Source of the DNA: Alphaproteobacteria bacterium
Lineage (GTDB): Bacteria > Pseudomonadota > Alphaproteobacteria > Rhizobiales > Devosiaceae
Length of the DNA: 7,323 nucleotides
Reading direction: 5' to 3'
Assembly: GCA_013152625.1 (NCBI GenBank)
Contig: JAADFY010000054.1
Location: 1-7,323 of the forward strand
A program made the position numbers and the translations under genes. The notes under the pieces are model-generated. The model was not told the origin of the DNA and did no database searches. It was given only the letters and a program-made list of their open reading frames with translations. The first letter of the stretch is position 1. Each line of letters begins with the position of its first letter. Shown here piece after piece: positions 1 to 6,144 of this stretch.

Positions 1-1111
1 CCAGATCAAGACCGCTGAGTTCATCGTTGGCCCGGCCTTCGCCCAGGGCGGAAAATGCGTGCCCGGCGGCCTCGAACCCCGAAATCATCGCATTGTGAAT
101 GCCTTTCAGGCGGGGCAGATTGACAAAACCCGCCGCACACCCGACCAGCGCCCCGCCATCAAAAGCAAGGCGGGGCACGGCGTCCCATCCGCCTGTTGTT
201 ATCGCCCGGGCGCCATAGCTCATGCGGGTTGCCCCCTTTAACACCGAAGCAATGCGGGGATGGTGTTTGAACCTTGAAAATTCACCGAACGGGGAAAGCG
301 TCGGATTGGCATAGTCCAGATGCACCACCAGCCCGAGATAAACCCGGCTATCGGCCCCGTGATACACAAAACCGCCGCCGCCGGTGCGGTCATCTAAAGG
401 AAACCCCATGAAATGCTCCACCTGTCCGGGATTGTGGATTGCAGTGTCTATGCGCCAGATTTCCTTGAACCCAAGCGCATAGGTTTGCGGGGAGGCCCCC
501 CGGTCAAGGCCAAAACGGGCAATAAGCCCCCTGGCCAGTGACCCCCGGGCGCCCTCGGCCAAAAACGTGTATTTCGCGACAATTTTTGCCCCCGGGGCAA
601 AGTCGGCCCGCGGTTTTCCGTCCGCGCCCACCCCCAGATCGCCGGTTATAACCCCCATAACCGGGCCATTGCCATCGAAAATCATTTCCTGACCGGGGGT
701 GGCTGTAAAGATATCCACCCCCAAACGCTCCGCCTCGGCGGCCAGCCAGACACACAGATCCCCCAGGCTGGTCACATGGGTGCCGGTGTTGCGAGTCCGG
801 GGCGGGCGCAGGAACCCCGGCACCGTCATGGCGCCGGTTTTGCCCAGAACAATCAGCCGGTCGCTGGTCACCGGGGGCCCGAGGGGGGCGCCCCTTGCCC
901 GCCAGTCGGGCATGAGCTTGTCCAGACCGGCGGGGTCGATTACCGCACCGGAAATAATGTGGCCACCAATTTCCGCCGATTTTTCGATTAGGGTGACCCG
1001 CACGGACCTGGAAGCGGCGGCGGCAAGCTGTTTGAGGCGGATGGCCGCGGACAGGCCAGCGGGGCCGGCGCCAACAATTAAAACATCCGTCTCGATTTTA
1101 TCGGGTTCCAT
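1..1111 (-). CDS. Electron transfer flavoprotein:ubiquinone oxidoreductase (ETF-QO), N-terminal 370 residues, cut by the window edge
   Basis: ETF-QO takes electrons from reduced electron transfer flavoprotein, which collects them from acyl-CoA and other dehydrogenases, and passes them to ubiquinone at the membrane. Translating the minus strand from the ATG at 1111 gives 370 open codons to the window edge. Residues 10-27 hold the FAD-binding dinucleotide fold (VGAGPAGLSAA), and EKSAEIGGHIISGAVIDP at 43-60 is the typical ETF-QO continuation. Further family signatures are SLGDLCVWLAAEAERLGVDIF (positions 115-135), RTGGGGFVYH (242-251), FGEFSRFKHHP (275-285), SYGARAI (298-304) and VGCAAGFVNLPRLKGIHNAM (323-342). 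The family is usually about 550 residues, so the C-terminal third with the [4Fe-4S] domain lies outside the window. The start is well fixed, because an in-frame TAA lies seven codons upstream. No strong ribosome binding site is seen. The gene is divergent from the UDG gene. Assignment is firm. Confidence 0.95.
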   Translation of the reverse strand, partial: MEPDKIETDVLIVGAGPAGLSAAIRLKQLAAAASRSVRVTLIEKSAEIGGHIISGAVIDPAGLDKLMPDWRARGAPLGPPVTSDRLIVLGKTGAMTVPGFLRPPRTRNTGTHVTSLGDLCVWLAAEAERLGVDIFTATPGQEMIFDGNGPVMGVITGDLGVGADGKPRADFAPGAKIVAKYTFLAEGARGSLARGLIARFGLDRGASPQTYALGFKEIWRIDTAIHNPGQVEHFMGFPLDDRTGGGGFVYHGADSRVYLGLVVHLDYANPTLSPFGEFSRFKHHPRIASVLKGATRMSYGARAITTGGWDAVPRLAFDGGALVGCAAGFVNLPRLKGIHNAMISGFEAAGHAFSALGEGRANDELSGLDL

Positions 1112-1146
1112 GGCCCATGGTCTATGCGTTTATCCGGGCGGGTGCT

Positions 1147-1175
1147 ACATAATTGGCCAACGAGGGCAAGGGCAA
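1147..1175 (-). promoter_or_regulatory. Candidate sigma-70 promoter for the ETF-QO gene
   Basis: Read on the minus strand, TTGCCC (1175-1170) is followed after exactly 17 bases by TTATGT (1152-1147). Transcription would start near 1140, leaving a leader of about 28 bases before the ATG at 1111. The -35 is a fair match and the -10 a mediocre one. The element overlaps the most upstream (TTG) start considered for the divergent UDG gene, which favours a later start for that gene. This is a prediction from pattern only. Confidence 0.3.
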
Positions 1176-1188
1176 TGCACAGCCGGTC

Positions 1189-2052
1189 ATGAGCGCAAAA
1201 CACGCAAAACAGATGGACAGGGCCGAAGCTGTTGGCGCCCTTTTGTGGCAAAACGAGATCGGCGCCGGCATTGGCCTGAGCGAAACCCCTCAGGACTGGT
1301 TTGCCCTGTCTGAAGCCGGCACAAATGCCGCCGCCCCACCACCGACCACGCACCAATCGGGGGCACCGGTGCCGCAAACCGGATCGCCGTTTGCCCCGTC
1401 TGCATCTGGCCCGTCTGGCCTGCCCACCGGCACGGCGCCGCTGCAACCGGACCAGGGGGCAATCAAAAGCGCGAGCGAAATTGCAACCGCTGCTGCCTCG
1501 CTTGTGGAACTGGAGCGCGCGCTCGAGGACTTCGAGGGATGTTCGCTCAAAAAACGGGCCACGCGGCTGGTGTTCGGGGACGGCAACGGGGACGCCGAAA
1601 TTATGCTGATTGGCGAAGCACCGGGGCGGGACGAGGATATTGAAGGGCGCCCGTTCGTGGGCCGGTCCGGCCAGTTGCTGGACATGATATTCGCCGCGAT
1701 CGGGCTGGACCGGACAAAAATATATATCGCCAACACCGTCCCGTGGCGGCCACCGGGCAACCGGGATCCCTCGCCGGCCGAACTGGCGGTGTGCCGGCCG
1801 TTTCTGGAGCGGCAGGTTGAACTGGTGGCGCCGAAAATCATTGTCACCCTCGGTGCGGCGGCAACCCGGGAAATTTTTGGCACCACAACCGGGATTTTGC
1901 GCATGCGCGGCCAGTGGCGCGATATTGTGATGGGCAAACACGCCTGTAGTGCCCTGGCCACTTTGCACCCGGCCTATTTGTTGCGCCAGCCGGCCCAGAA
2001 AGGGCTGGTGTGGCGGGACATGCTTGCGCTTCAGGGGCGCATGACGCAGTAG
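1189..2052 (+). CDS. udg: Uracil-DNA glycosylase, family 4 type, with two of the four usual Fe-S cysteines
   Basis: This enzyme excises uracil from DNA as the first step of base excision repair. From the ATG at 1189 the protein has 287 residues. Residues 9-38 are a short N-terminal helical segment (ALLWQNEIGAGIGL), and about 39-90 are a low-complexity linker rich in Ala, Pro, Gly, Ser and Thr. The catalytic domain runs from about 100 to the end. Motif A is GEAPGRDEDIEGRPFVGRSG at 142-161, with GEAPG and PFVG diagnostic of family 4. WRPPGNRDPSPAE lies at 186-198 and the second active-site motif HPAYLLRQP at 260-268. Of the four [4Fe-4S] ligands of classical family 4 enzymes only Cys118 and Cys202 remain: Phe115 stands where the first Cys of the CxxC pair would be, and Trp186 where KCRPP has Cys. 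From memory this is common in alphaproteobacterial homologues. Start is uncertain: TTG at 1153, ATG at 1189 and ATG at 1213 are in frame, none with a good Shine-Dalgarno, and the last two best fit homologue length. Confidence 0.9.
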   Translation: MSAKHAKQMDRAEAVGALLWQNEIGAGIGLSETPQDWFALSEAGTNAAAPPPTTHQSGAPVPQTGSPFAPSASGPSGLPTGTAPLQPDQGAIKSASEIATAAASLVELERALEDFEGCSLKKRATRLVFGDGNGDAEIMLIGEAPGRDEDIEGRPFVGRSGQLLDMIFAAIGLDRTKIYIANTVPWRPPGNRDPSPAELAVCRPFLERQVELVAPKIIVTLGAAATREIFGTTTGILRMRGQWRDIVMGKHACSALATLHPAYLLRQPAQKGLVWRDMLALQGRMTQ

Positions 2053-2100
2053 GGTCCAGACCCTAATTCTAATTGTTTGGCGGGGACCGGGCGAAGTCAG

Positions 2101-2406
2101 ATGCCTGAAATTTTCAAGATATCCGCCCTGCTGACCGGCTCGGCGCTGTTAATGTTTGCCGGCGGCCTGCAAGGGTTGCTTTTATCGCTTCGCGGCGGGG
2201 AGGAAGGCTTTTCACTCACCGCTCTGGGCCTGATCGGGACCGGCTGGTCGGTGGGGTTTATTGCCGGGCCGGTTTTAGCGGCGCTGGCCATGTCGGTCTT
2301 TACCCCCGCAAGCCTGTTCGGGGTAACCGCGCTGTTCCATCTGGCGCTGGCGCTGGATCCGCGCGCAAACGATAGAGACGACGAAACATTTGATCGAACT
2401 GAATGA
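2101..2406 (+). pseudogene. Internally deleted major facilitator superfamily transporter remnant (open reading frame of 101 codons)
   Basis: The frame is open but encodes only the two ends of what looks like a 12-helix MFS permease. Residues 1-56 resemble the usual N-terminus: helix 1 (about 8-30, GSALLMFAGGLQGLLLSL), the loop RGGEEGFS and the start of helix 2 (LGLIGTGWSVGFIAG). Residues 57-85 (GPVLAALAMSVFTPASLFGVTALFHLALAL, 56-85) instead look like the last helices of the same family, where GPLLA..M..FGP.ALF..TA..H is typical. About 300 central residues would be missing, joined in frame at IAG/GP. The last 16 residues (DPRANDRDDETFDRTE) are charged and unplaced. The ATG at 2101 is preferred over an in-frame TTG at 2077, because homologues begin near this point. 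The stop overlaps the moaB ribosome binding site, so translational coupling is possible. It could instead be a real three-helix small membrane protein or an assembly collapse. The family reading is from recalled consensus, not an alignment. Confidence 0.6.
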
Positions 2407-2409
2407 GGA
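2404..2409 (+). promoter_or_regulatory. moaB ribosome binding site overlapping the upstream stop codon
   Basis: TGAGGA at 2404-2409 includes the TGA stop of the transporter-remnant frame and a good Shine-Dalgarno core, six bases before the moaB ATG at 2416. Ribosomes ending on the upstream frame would terminate on the moaB site, which fits translational coupling. Confidence 0.6.
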
Positions 2410-2415
2410 CCCCAC

Positions 2416-2955
2416 ATGTTCATCTCCAATCTTGACCAGAGTAAAACCTTCGTACCCCTTGGAATTGCGGTGCTGGCGGTCTCCGACACAAGGACCCTTG
2501 CCACCGACACTTCGGGCGCCTCGCTGGTGGACATGGCCAAAACGGCGGGCCACACCCTGATCGACCGACAGGTAACCACCGACGATATCGCGGCCATCCG
2601 GGCCGTGGTGGCGCCCTGGCTTGCCAATAGGGAAATCGATGTTGTCCTGACCACGGGGGGCACCGGATTTACCCCACGGGATGTGACCCCGGAAGCCCTC
2701 GAACCCTGGTTTGAAAAGAAAATGGAAGGCTTTTCGGTGCTGTTTCACCAATATTCGGCGGCCAAGATCGGCACGTCAACGATTCAGTCCCGGGCCACCG
2801 CCGGGCTGATCAATCAGACGCTGGTGTTTTGCCTGCCCGGCTCCAGGGGCGCGTGCCGGGATGCCTGGGATGGCATATTGGTCCATCAGCTCGATGCCCG
2901 GCTGCGACCGTGCAACTTTATCGAGATTTTGAGCAAATATTCCGGTGCGGGGTAA
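2416..2955 (+). CDS. moaB: MoaB/Mog-family molybdenum cofactor biosynthesis protein
   Basis: MoaB/Mog proteins bind molybdopterin in the cytoplasm. Mog-type members adenylylate it with MgATP before metal insertion; the role of MoaB-named members is less certain. The 179-residue protein is family-sized. Visible signatures in order: VSDTRT at 22-27, DTSG at 31-34, the pterin/nucleotide-binding block TTGGTGFTPRDVTPEA at 79-94, EGFSVLF at 104-110, IGTSTIQSRATAG at 118-130, LPGSRGA at 140-146 and RPCNF at 164-168. The order and spacing match MoaB throughout. LPGSRGA has Arg where most members have Pro (LPGSPGA). The start is supported by a Shine-Dalgarno at 2404-2409. The gene is ten bases from the upstream remnant frame and probably shares its transcript. 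No other molybdenum cofactor gene is in the window. Confidence 0.93.
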   Translation: MFISNLDQSKTFVPLGIAVLAVSDTRTLATDTSGASLVDMAKTAGHTLIDRQVTTDDIAAIRAVVAPWLANREIDVVLTTGGTGFTPRDVTPEALEPWFEKKMEGFSVLFHQYSAAKIGTSTIQSRATAGLINQTLVFCLPGSRGACRDAWDGILVHQLDARLRPCNFIEILSKYSGAG

Positions 2956-2969
2956 ATTCGCTTAAGTTC

Positions 2970-2998
2970 TTGCTTTGTTCTTCTTGGTGGCCTATGGT
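2970..2998 (+). promoter_or_regulatory. Candidate promoter for the radical SAM gene
   Basis: TTGCTT at 2970-2975, preceded by C to give the CTTG form common in alphaproteobacteria, is followed after 17 bases by TATGGT at 2993-2998. It lies in the 80-base gap after moaB, and transcription would start near 3005, about 31 bases before the ATG at 3036. The predicted start coincides with a GAGTC methylation site. Prediction from pattern only. Confidence 0.4.
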
Positions 2999-3003
2999 CC
3001 GGT

Positions 3004-3008
3004 GAGTC
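3004..3008 (+). promoter_or_regulatory. GANTC (CcrM) methylation site at a predicted transcription start
   Basis: GAGTC at 3004-3008 is the only GANTC pentamer I find between genes in this window. It sits at the predicted +1 of the radical SAM promoter. In Caulobacter, methylated GANTC near promoters is read by the regulator GcrA. Regulation here is inference. Confidence 0.4.
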
Positions 3009-3035
3009 GAATAGAAAGGGCGTCGGATAAAAACC

Positions 3036-4190
3036 ATGGGAATTCACGCGGCCTATCCGCCATCGCCTGATGTTCTGGCCCGGCTGGACAAATCCGCCGA
3101 CCGGGCGGTGATCACCCAAAAATTGCTGACCGGGCGGGCGACCCGGGGTCGGGGCGCGCAAAGCAATCGAGGCGGGCGGTTTGAGCCTTTCGAGCGGATA
3201 GCGTTTGACGACGGATGGGAGCTTGAGGACGAAGGGGTGCGCACCGATACGCGTGTTCACGAGGAGCGGGCCAAAACCATAATTTCGCGCAATACGTCGC
3301 CGGATATTGATTTTGATCGCTCCATCAATCCCTATCGCGGGTGCGAGCACGGATGTCCTTATTGTTACGCCCGGCCCACCCATGGCTATCTCGGGCTGGG
3401 TGCGGGCCTGGATTTCGAGCGTGAGATATTTGCCAAGGTCAACGCAGCGGAACGGCTGCGCGCCGAATTGGGGCGCAAGCGATATAGTGTGCGTCCGATT
3501 GCCATTGGCACCAACACCGATCCCTATCAGCCGGTGGAAAAATCGAAAGCGATCATGCGGGCGGTGCTGGAGGTGCTGGCGGCGGCAAAGCACCCGGTCA
3601 TGATTACCACCAAATCGGCGCTGATTGTGCGGGATCTGGATATCCTGAGCGAAATGGCCAAAAGCAATCTGGTGCATGTCAGCGTGTCGGTTACCAGTCT
3701 GGACGCCCGTTTGTCGCGCAAACTGGAACCCCGGGCGGCCACCCCGGCCCGGCGACTGGCCGCAATTGAACGTCTGGCGCTGGCCGGGGTGCCGGTGAGC
3801 GTTCTTGCCGCACCGATGATCCCGGCGATCAATGACATGGAGCTTGAGCGTATTCTTGCCGCCGGGGCCTCCCAGGGGGCGACTTCTGCCAATTTTATTG
3901 TCTTGCGGCTGCCCGGTGAGGTTAAGGACCTGTTTCGTGAATGGCTTTTGGCCCATTATCCCAACCGGGTCAGCCATGTGATGGGTCTGGTGCGCGACAT
4001 GCGCGGGGGCCGGGACAACGATCCGCGCTTTGGCACAAGGATGCGCGGCGAGGGCCCGTATGCGTTTTCGCTCAAACGCCGGTTTGAGCTTTGTGTCGCC
4101 CGCCTCGGTCTGGGGGAGCGGCCACCCCCCTTGCGATCCGATCTATTCAAAGCGCCAGAACCGGTTGAGGCGCAGTTGCAACTTTTCTAG
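3036..4190 (+). CDS. PA0069/Rv2578c-type radical SAM protein (SplB-like, function unknown)
   Basis: This is a radical S-adenosylmethionine enzyme of the group related to spore photoproduct lyase (COG1533-like); its substrate is not known. The 384-residue protein has the cluster motif CEHGCPYCYA at 103-112, in which Cys103, Cys107 and Cys110 (CxxxCxxC) would bind the [4Fe-4S] cluster that cleaves SAM. It is preceded by the group signature SPDIDFDRSINPYRG (88-102). Later family blocks are AIGTNTDPYQPVEK (156-169), MITTKSALIVRDLDIL (189-204), VSVSVTSLD (215-223), EPRAATPARRLAAIERLALAG (positions 231-251), PMIPAINDMELERIL (260-274) and LRLPGEVKDLF (290-300). Residues 1-85 form the extension typical of this group (GRATRGRGAQSNRGGRFEPF at 33-52). 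The C-terminus has a second family region with RGGRDNDPRFGTRMRGEGPYA. The ATG at 3036 has only a weak site (GGA at 3025-3027). It probably has its own promoter and runs into rnhB, 33 bases on. Family assignment is firm; any DNA-repair role is conjecture. Confidence 0.93.
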   Translation: MGIHAAYPPSPDVLARLDKSADRAVITQKLLTGRATRGRGAQSNRGGRFEPFERIAFDDGWELEDEGVRTDTRVHEERAKTIISRNTSPDIDFDRSINPYRGCEHGCPYCYARPTHGYLGLGAGLDFEREIFAKVNAAERLRAELGRKRYSVRPIAIGTNTDPYQPVEKSKAIMRAVLEVLAAAKHPVMITTKSALIVRDLDILSEMAKSNLVHVSVSVTSLDARLSRKLEPRAATPARRLAAIERLALAGVPVSVLAAPMIPAINDMELERILAAGASQGATSANFIVLRLPGEVKDLFREWLLAHYPNRVSHVMGLVRDMRGGRDNDPRFGTRMRGEGPYAFSLKRRFELCVARLGLGERPPPLRSDLFKAPEPVEAQLQLF

Positions 4191-4223
4191 TGCCGTTCCG
4201 AGCCGGGCGGATATACTGGCACC

Positions 4224-4856
4224 ATGAACGCTGCAACCGGGCACATTGCGCCTGACCATTCCCATGAAAAAAAACACGGTTGGCCGCAAACGATTGTGTG
4301 CGGGGTGGATGAGGCCGGGCGCGGGCCTCTGGCCGGGCCGGTGGTGGCGGCTGCGGTCATATTGACCCACGGGCACATCCCGGCGGGGTTAAATGACAGC
4401 AAAAAACTGTCCCCAGACAGGCGGGAGCATCTGTTTATGCAACTGCTGGGTTGCGCCCATATCAGTTTTTGCGCCGCGCCGGCGCCCGTCATTGATGCGC
4501 TAAATATTCGCGGCGCCACCCATTGGGCCATGGTGCGCGCGGTTGCCGGGTTGGCGATCAGGCCCGAGCTGGCCCTGATCGACGGGCACGAATTGCCGTC
4601 CGCCCTGCCCTGCGGCGGCATTGCGCTAATCAAAGGCGACGGGCGTTCGGTTTCCATCGCGGCGGCCTCGATTGTAGCCAAGGTGGTGCGCGACCGGATG
4701 TGCGTGCTGCTTGAAGCCGAAGATCCGCGTTACGGGTTCGGGCGCCACAAGGGGTATCCCACCCGGGAACACCAATTAGCGCTGACCGCTTTTGGTGCGA
4801 CGCGGTTTCACCGAAAAAGTTTCGGACCGGTGGCGGCGGTGTTGTCCGTCACTTAA
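4224..4856 (+). CDS. rnhB: Ribonuclease HII
   Basis: RNase HII nicks the RNA strand of RNA-DNA hybrids and cuts 5' to single ribonucleotides embedded in duplex DNA, starting ribonucleotide excision repair. The protein has 210 residues, normal for the family. The four metal-binding acids are visible: Asp29 and Glu30 in GVDEAGRGPLAGPVVAAAV (27-45), Asp120 in ALIDG (117-121) and Asp139 in KGDGRS (137-142). GLNDSKKLSPDRR (55-67) and SIAAASIVAKVVRDR (144-158) are also diagnostic, as is GFGRHKGYPTREH (171-183). The first 20 or so residues are an unconserved, His/Lys-containing tail. The ATG at 4224 has no clear Shine-Dalgarno. TATACT at 4212-4217 is positioned so that a transcript could begin at the ATG itself, but no good -35 precedes it. 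Most likely it is cotranscribed with the radical SAM gene ending 33 bases upstream. Confidence 0.96.
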   Translation: MNAATGHIAPDHSHEKKHGWPQTIVCGVDEAGRGPLAGPVVAAAVILTHGHIPAGLNDSKKLSPDRREHLFMQLLGCAHISFCAAPAPVIDALNIRGATHWAMVRAVAGLAIRPELALIDGHELPSALPCGGIALIKGDGRSVSIAAASIVAKVVRDRMCVLLEAEDPRYGFGRHKGYPTREHQLALTAFGATRFHRKSFGPVAAVLSVT

Positions 4857-4878
4857 AGACCGTTACGTTCACGCCTGA

Positions 4879-4947
4879 TTAACCCTGACGCTTAGCTTCG
4901 ACTTAACCCTGAACGGTTACTTGAACTCGGGTAGCGTTTTGTAGTGT
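4879..4947 (+). promoter_or_regulatory. ccrM upstream region with repeated TTAACCCTGA element and possible promoter
   Basis: The 105-base gap between rnhB and ccrM holds an identical ten-base element, TTAACCCTGA, at 4879-4888 and 4903-4912, with start points 24 bases apart. The second copy overlaps a perfect inverted repeat, TAACC (4904-4908) against GGTTA (4915-4919), with a six-base centre. TTAACC resembles a half-site of the cell-cycle regulator CtrA, which activates ccrM in Caulobacter, but the complete TTAA-N7-TTAA box is absent from both copies. TTGAAC at 4921-4926 and TAGTGT at 4942-4947 are a weak -35/-10 pair with a short 15-base spacer. No GANTC is present in this gap. Regulation by CtrA is inference. 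Confidence 0.35.
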
Positions 4948-4961
4948 TGTCGAGTTGAGTT

Positions 4962-6116
4962 GTGCGTACCGGTCAAACCCTTTCCAGCCCCGAAGAACTA
5001 GCGAAACCGGCCCCGGAACGGGTGCCCCTGAACAGCGTTCTGGTTGGCGACTGCATCGATCACATGAACGGGTTGCCCGAGGCGTCGGTGGACCTTGTTT
5101 TTGCTGACCCCCCGTATAATCTGCAACTTGAAAAAGGGCTTACCCGTCCTGACCAGTCTGTGGTTGACGGGGTGGACGATGCCTGGGACCAGTTCGACAG
5201 TTTTGCCCACTATGACCGGTTTACCACGCGCTGGCTAAGTGCGGCGCGTCGGGTTCTAAAGCCGGACGGGGCCATCTGGGTCATCGGGTCGTACCACAAT
5301 ATATTCAGGGTCGGCACCGCGTTGCAGGATCTGGGCTACTGGCTACTCAACGATATTATCTGGCGCAAAACCAACCCGATGCCCAACTTTCGCGGCACCC
5401 GATTTACCAATGCCCACGAAACCCTGATCTGGGCCTCACGGTCCCGGAAGGCGCGCCCGCGTTTCAACTACGAAGCCTTAAAACAGGCCAATGACGACAC
5501 GCAAATGCGTTCGGACTGGGAAATGCCGATCTGCACGGGAGCCGAGCGCCTCAAAGATGAAAACGGCACCAAGGTGCACCCGACACAAAAACCCCAGGCG
5601 CTGCTGCATCGAATAATGATGGCCACCACCAAACCGGGCGATATCGTGCTGGACCCGTTTTTCGGCACCGGCACCACCGGCGCGGTTGCCCGGCTGCTGG
5701 GCCGGCACTTTATCGGTATCGAACGCGACAGCGCCTATGCGGCGGCGGCGGTGAGCCGGATCGCCAGGGTGCGGGCGCTGGACGCACATGTGTTGCAAAC
5801 CGTGCGCGGTAAGCGGCACGAGCCACGCATTCCGTTCGGGCAGCTTGTGGAACAGGGTCTTGTGGCGCCCGGGACGACCCTGATCGACGCACGGCGGCGG
5901 TTTTCGGCCCTGGTGCGGGCCGACGGATCGTTGCTGGCGGGGGAACATACCGGATCAATCCACAAGGTGGGGGCGCTGATTCAAGGCCAGCCGGCCTGCA
6001 ATGGCTGGACATTCTGGCATGTTGAATCCGCAGGAAAGCTCACCGTCATCGATGAGTTTCGCGCCAAAATCCGGGCGCAGAACGCGACCCGAAAAGAGAT
6101 AAAACAGTCTGCCTGA
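4962..6116 (+). CDS. ccrM: CcrM-type cell-cycle-regulated DNA adenine-N6 methyltransferase (GANTC)
   Basis: CcrM methylates adenine in GANTC after replication, and in alphaproteobacteria this hemimethylation cycle sets cell-cycle transcription. The 384-residue protein (358 in Caulobacter) has beta-class motif order. The catalytic DPPYNLQL lies at 49-56, the conserved WVIGSYHNIFRVG at 106-118 and WRKTNPMPNFRGTRF at 134-148. HPTQKP is at 206-211 and the SAM-binding DPFFGTGTTGA at 231-241. Residues about 285-375 are the C-terminal RAMA domain, needed for DNA recognition in CcrM, with KRHEPRIPFG (284-293), GSIHKVGALIQGQPACNGWT (331-350) and FWH. The match to Caulobacter CcrM runs the full length and there is no restriction endonuclease gene beside it, so it is an orphan methyltransferase. 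The start is taken as GTG at 4962, because a TGA two codons upstream rules out anything earlier. GTG at 5022 is an alternative just before the conserved core. It ends at a strong terminator. Confidence 0.96.
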   Translation: MRTGQTLSSPEELAKPAPERVPLNSVLVGDCIDHMNGLPEASVDLVFADPPYNLQLEKGLTRPDQSVVDGVDDAWDQFDSFAHYDRFTTRWLSAARRVLKPDGAIWVIGSYHNIFRVGTALQDLGYWLLNDIIWRKTNPMPNFRGTRFTNAHETLIWASRSRKARPRFNYEALKQANDDTQMRSDWEMPICTGAERLKDENGTKVHPTQKPQALLHRIMMATTKPGDIVLDPFFGTGTTGAVARLLGRHFIGIERDSAYAAAAVSRIARVRALDAHVLQTVRGKRHEPRIPFGQLVEQGLVAPGTTLIDARRRFSALVRADGSLLAGEHTGSIHKVGALIQGQPACNGWTFWHVESAGKLTVIDEFRAKIRAQNATRKEIKQSA

Positions 6117-6144
6117 AATGACCTCCAAGTAATTCAGGCCTACA

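Noticed and set aside
1108..1120. CCATGG-C-CCATGG inverted repeat straddling the ETF-QO start codon
   Set aside because: It is short, overlaps coding sequence, and is easily explained by chance. The second ATG it contains is out of frame.
1153..1188. TTG at 1153 as the UDG start
   Set aside because: It gives a longer N-terminus than homologues usually have and overlaps the predicted ETF-QO promoter. The ATGs at 1189 and 1213 fit better, although none has a strong ribosome binding site.
699..1313. 204-codon plus-strand frame opposite the ETF-QO gene
   Set aside because: The minus strand is continuously open for 370 codons with clear ETF-QO motifs. The plus frame is compositional.
1078..1968. 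Minus-strand open frames of 296 and 223 codons opposite the UDG gene
   Set aside because: The plus strand encodes an intact family 4 UDG. The antisense frames show no domain and overlap each other in different frames.
2050..2064. GGGT-CCAG-ACCC inverted repeat just after the UDG stop, followed by AT-rich bases
   Set aside because: A four-pair stem with no proper T-run is too weak to call a terminator.
2886..3977. 363-codon open frame on the minus strand opposite the radical SAM gene
   Set aside because: It is an antisense shadow of a clearly conserved gene in GC-rich DNA. It lacks recognisable motifs and has the His/Arg/Pro-heavy composition typical of such shadows.
4962..6116. ccrM as part of a restriction-modification system
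   Set aside because: No endonuclease or specificity gene lies beside it; the neighbours are rnhB and mutY. The RAMA domain and full-length similarity identify an orphan CcrM.
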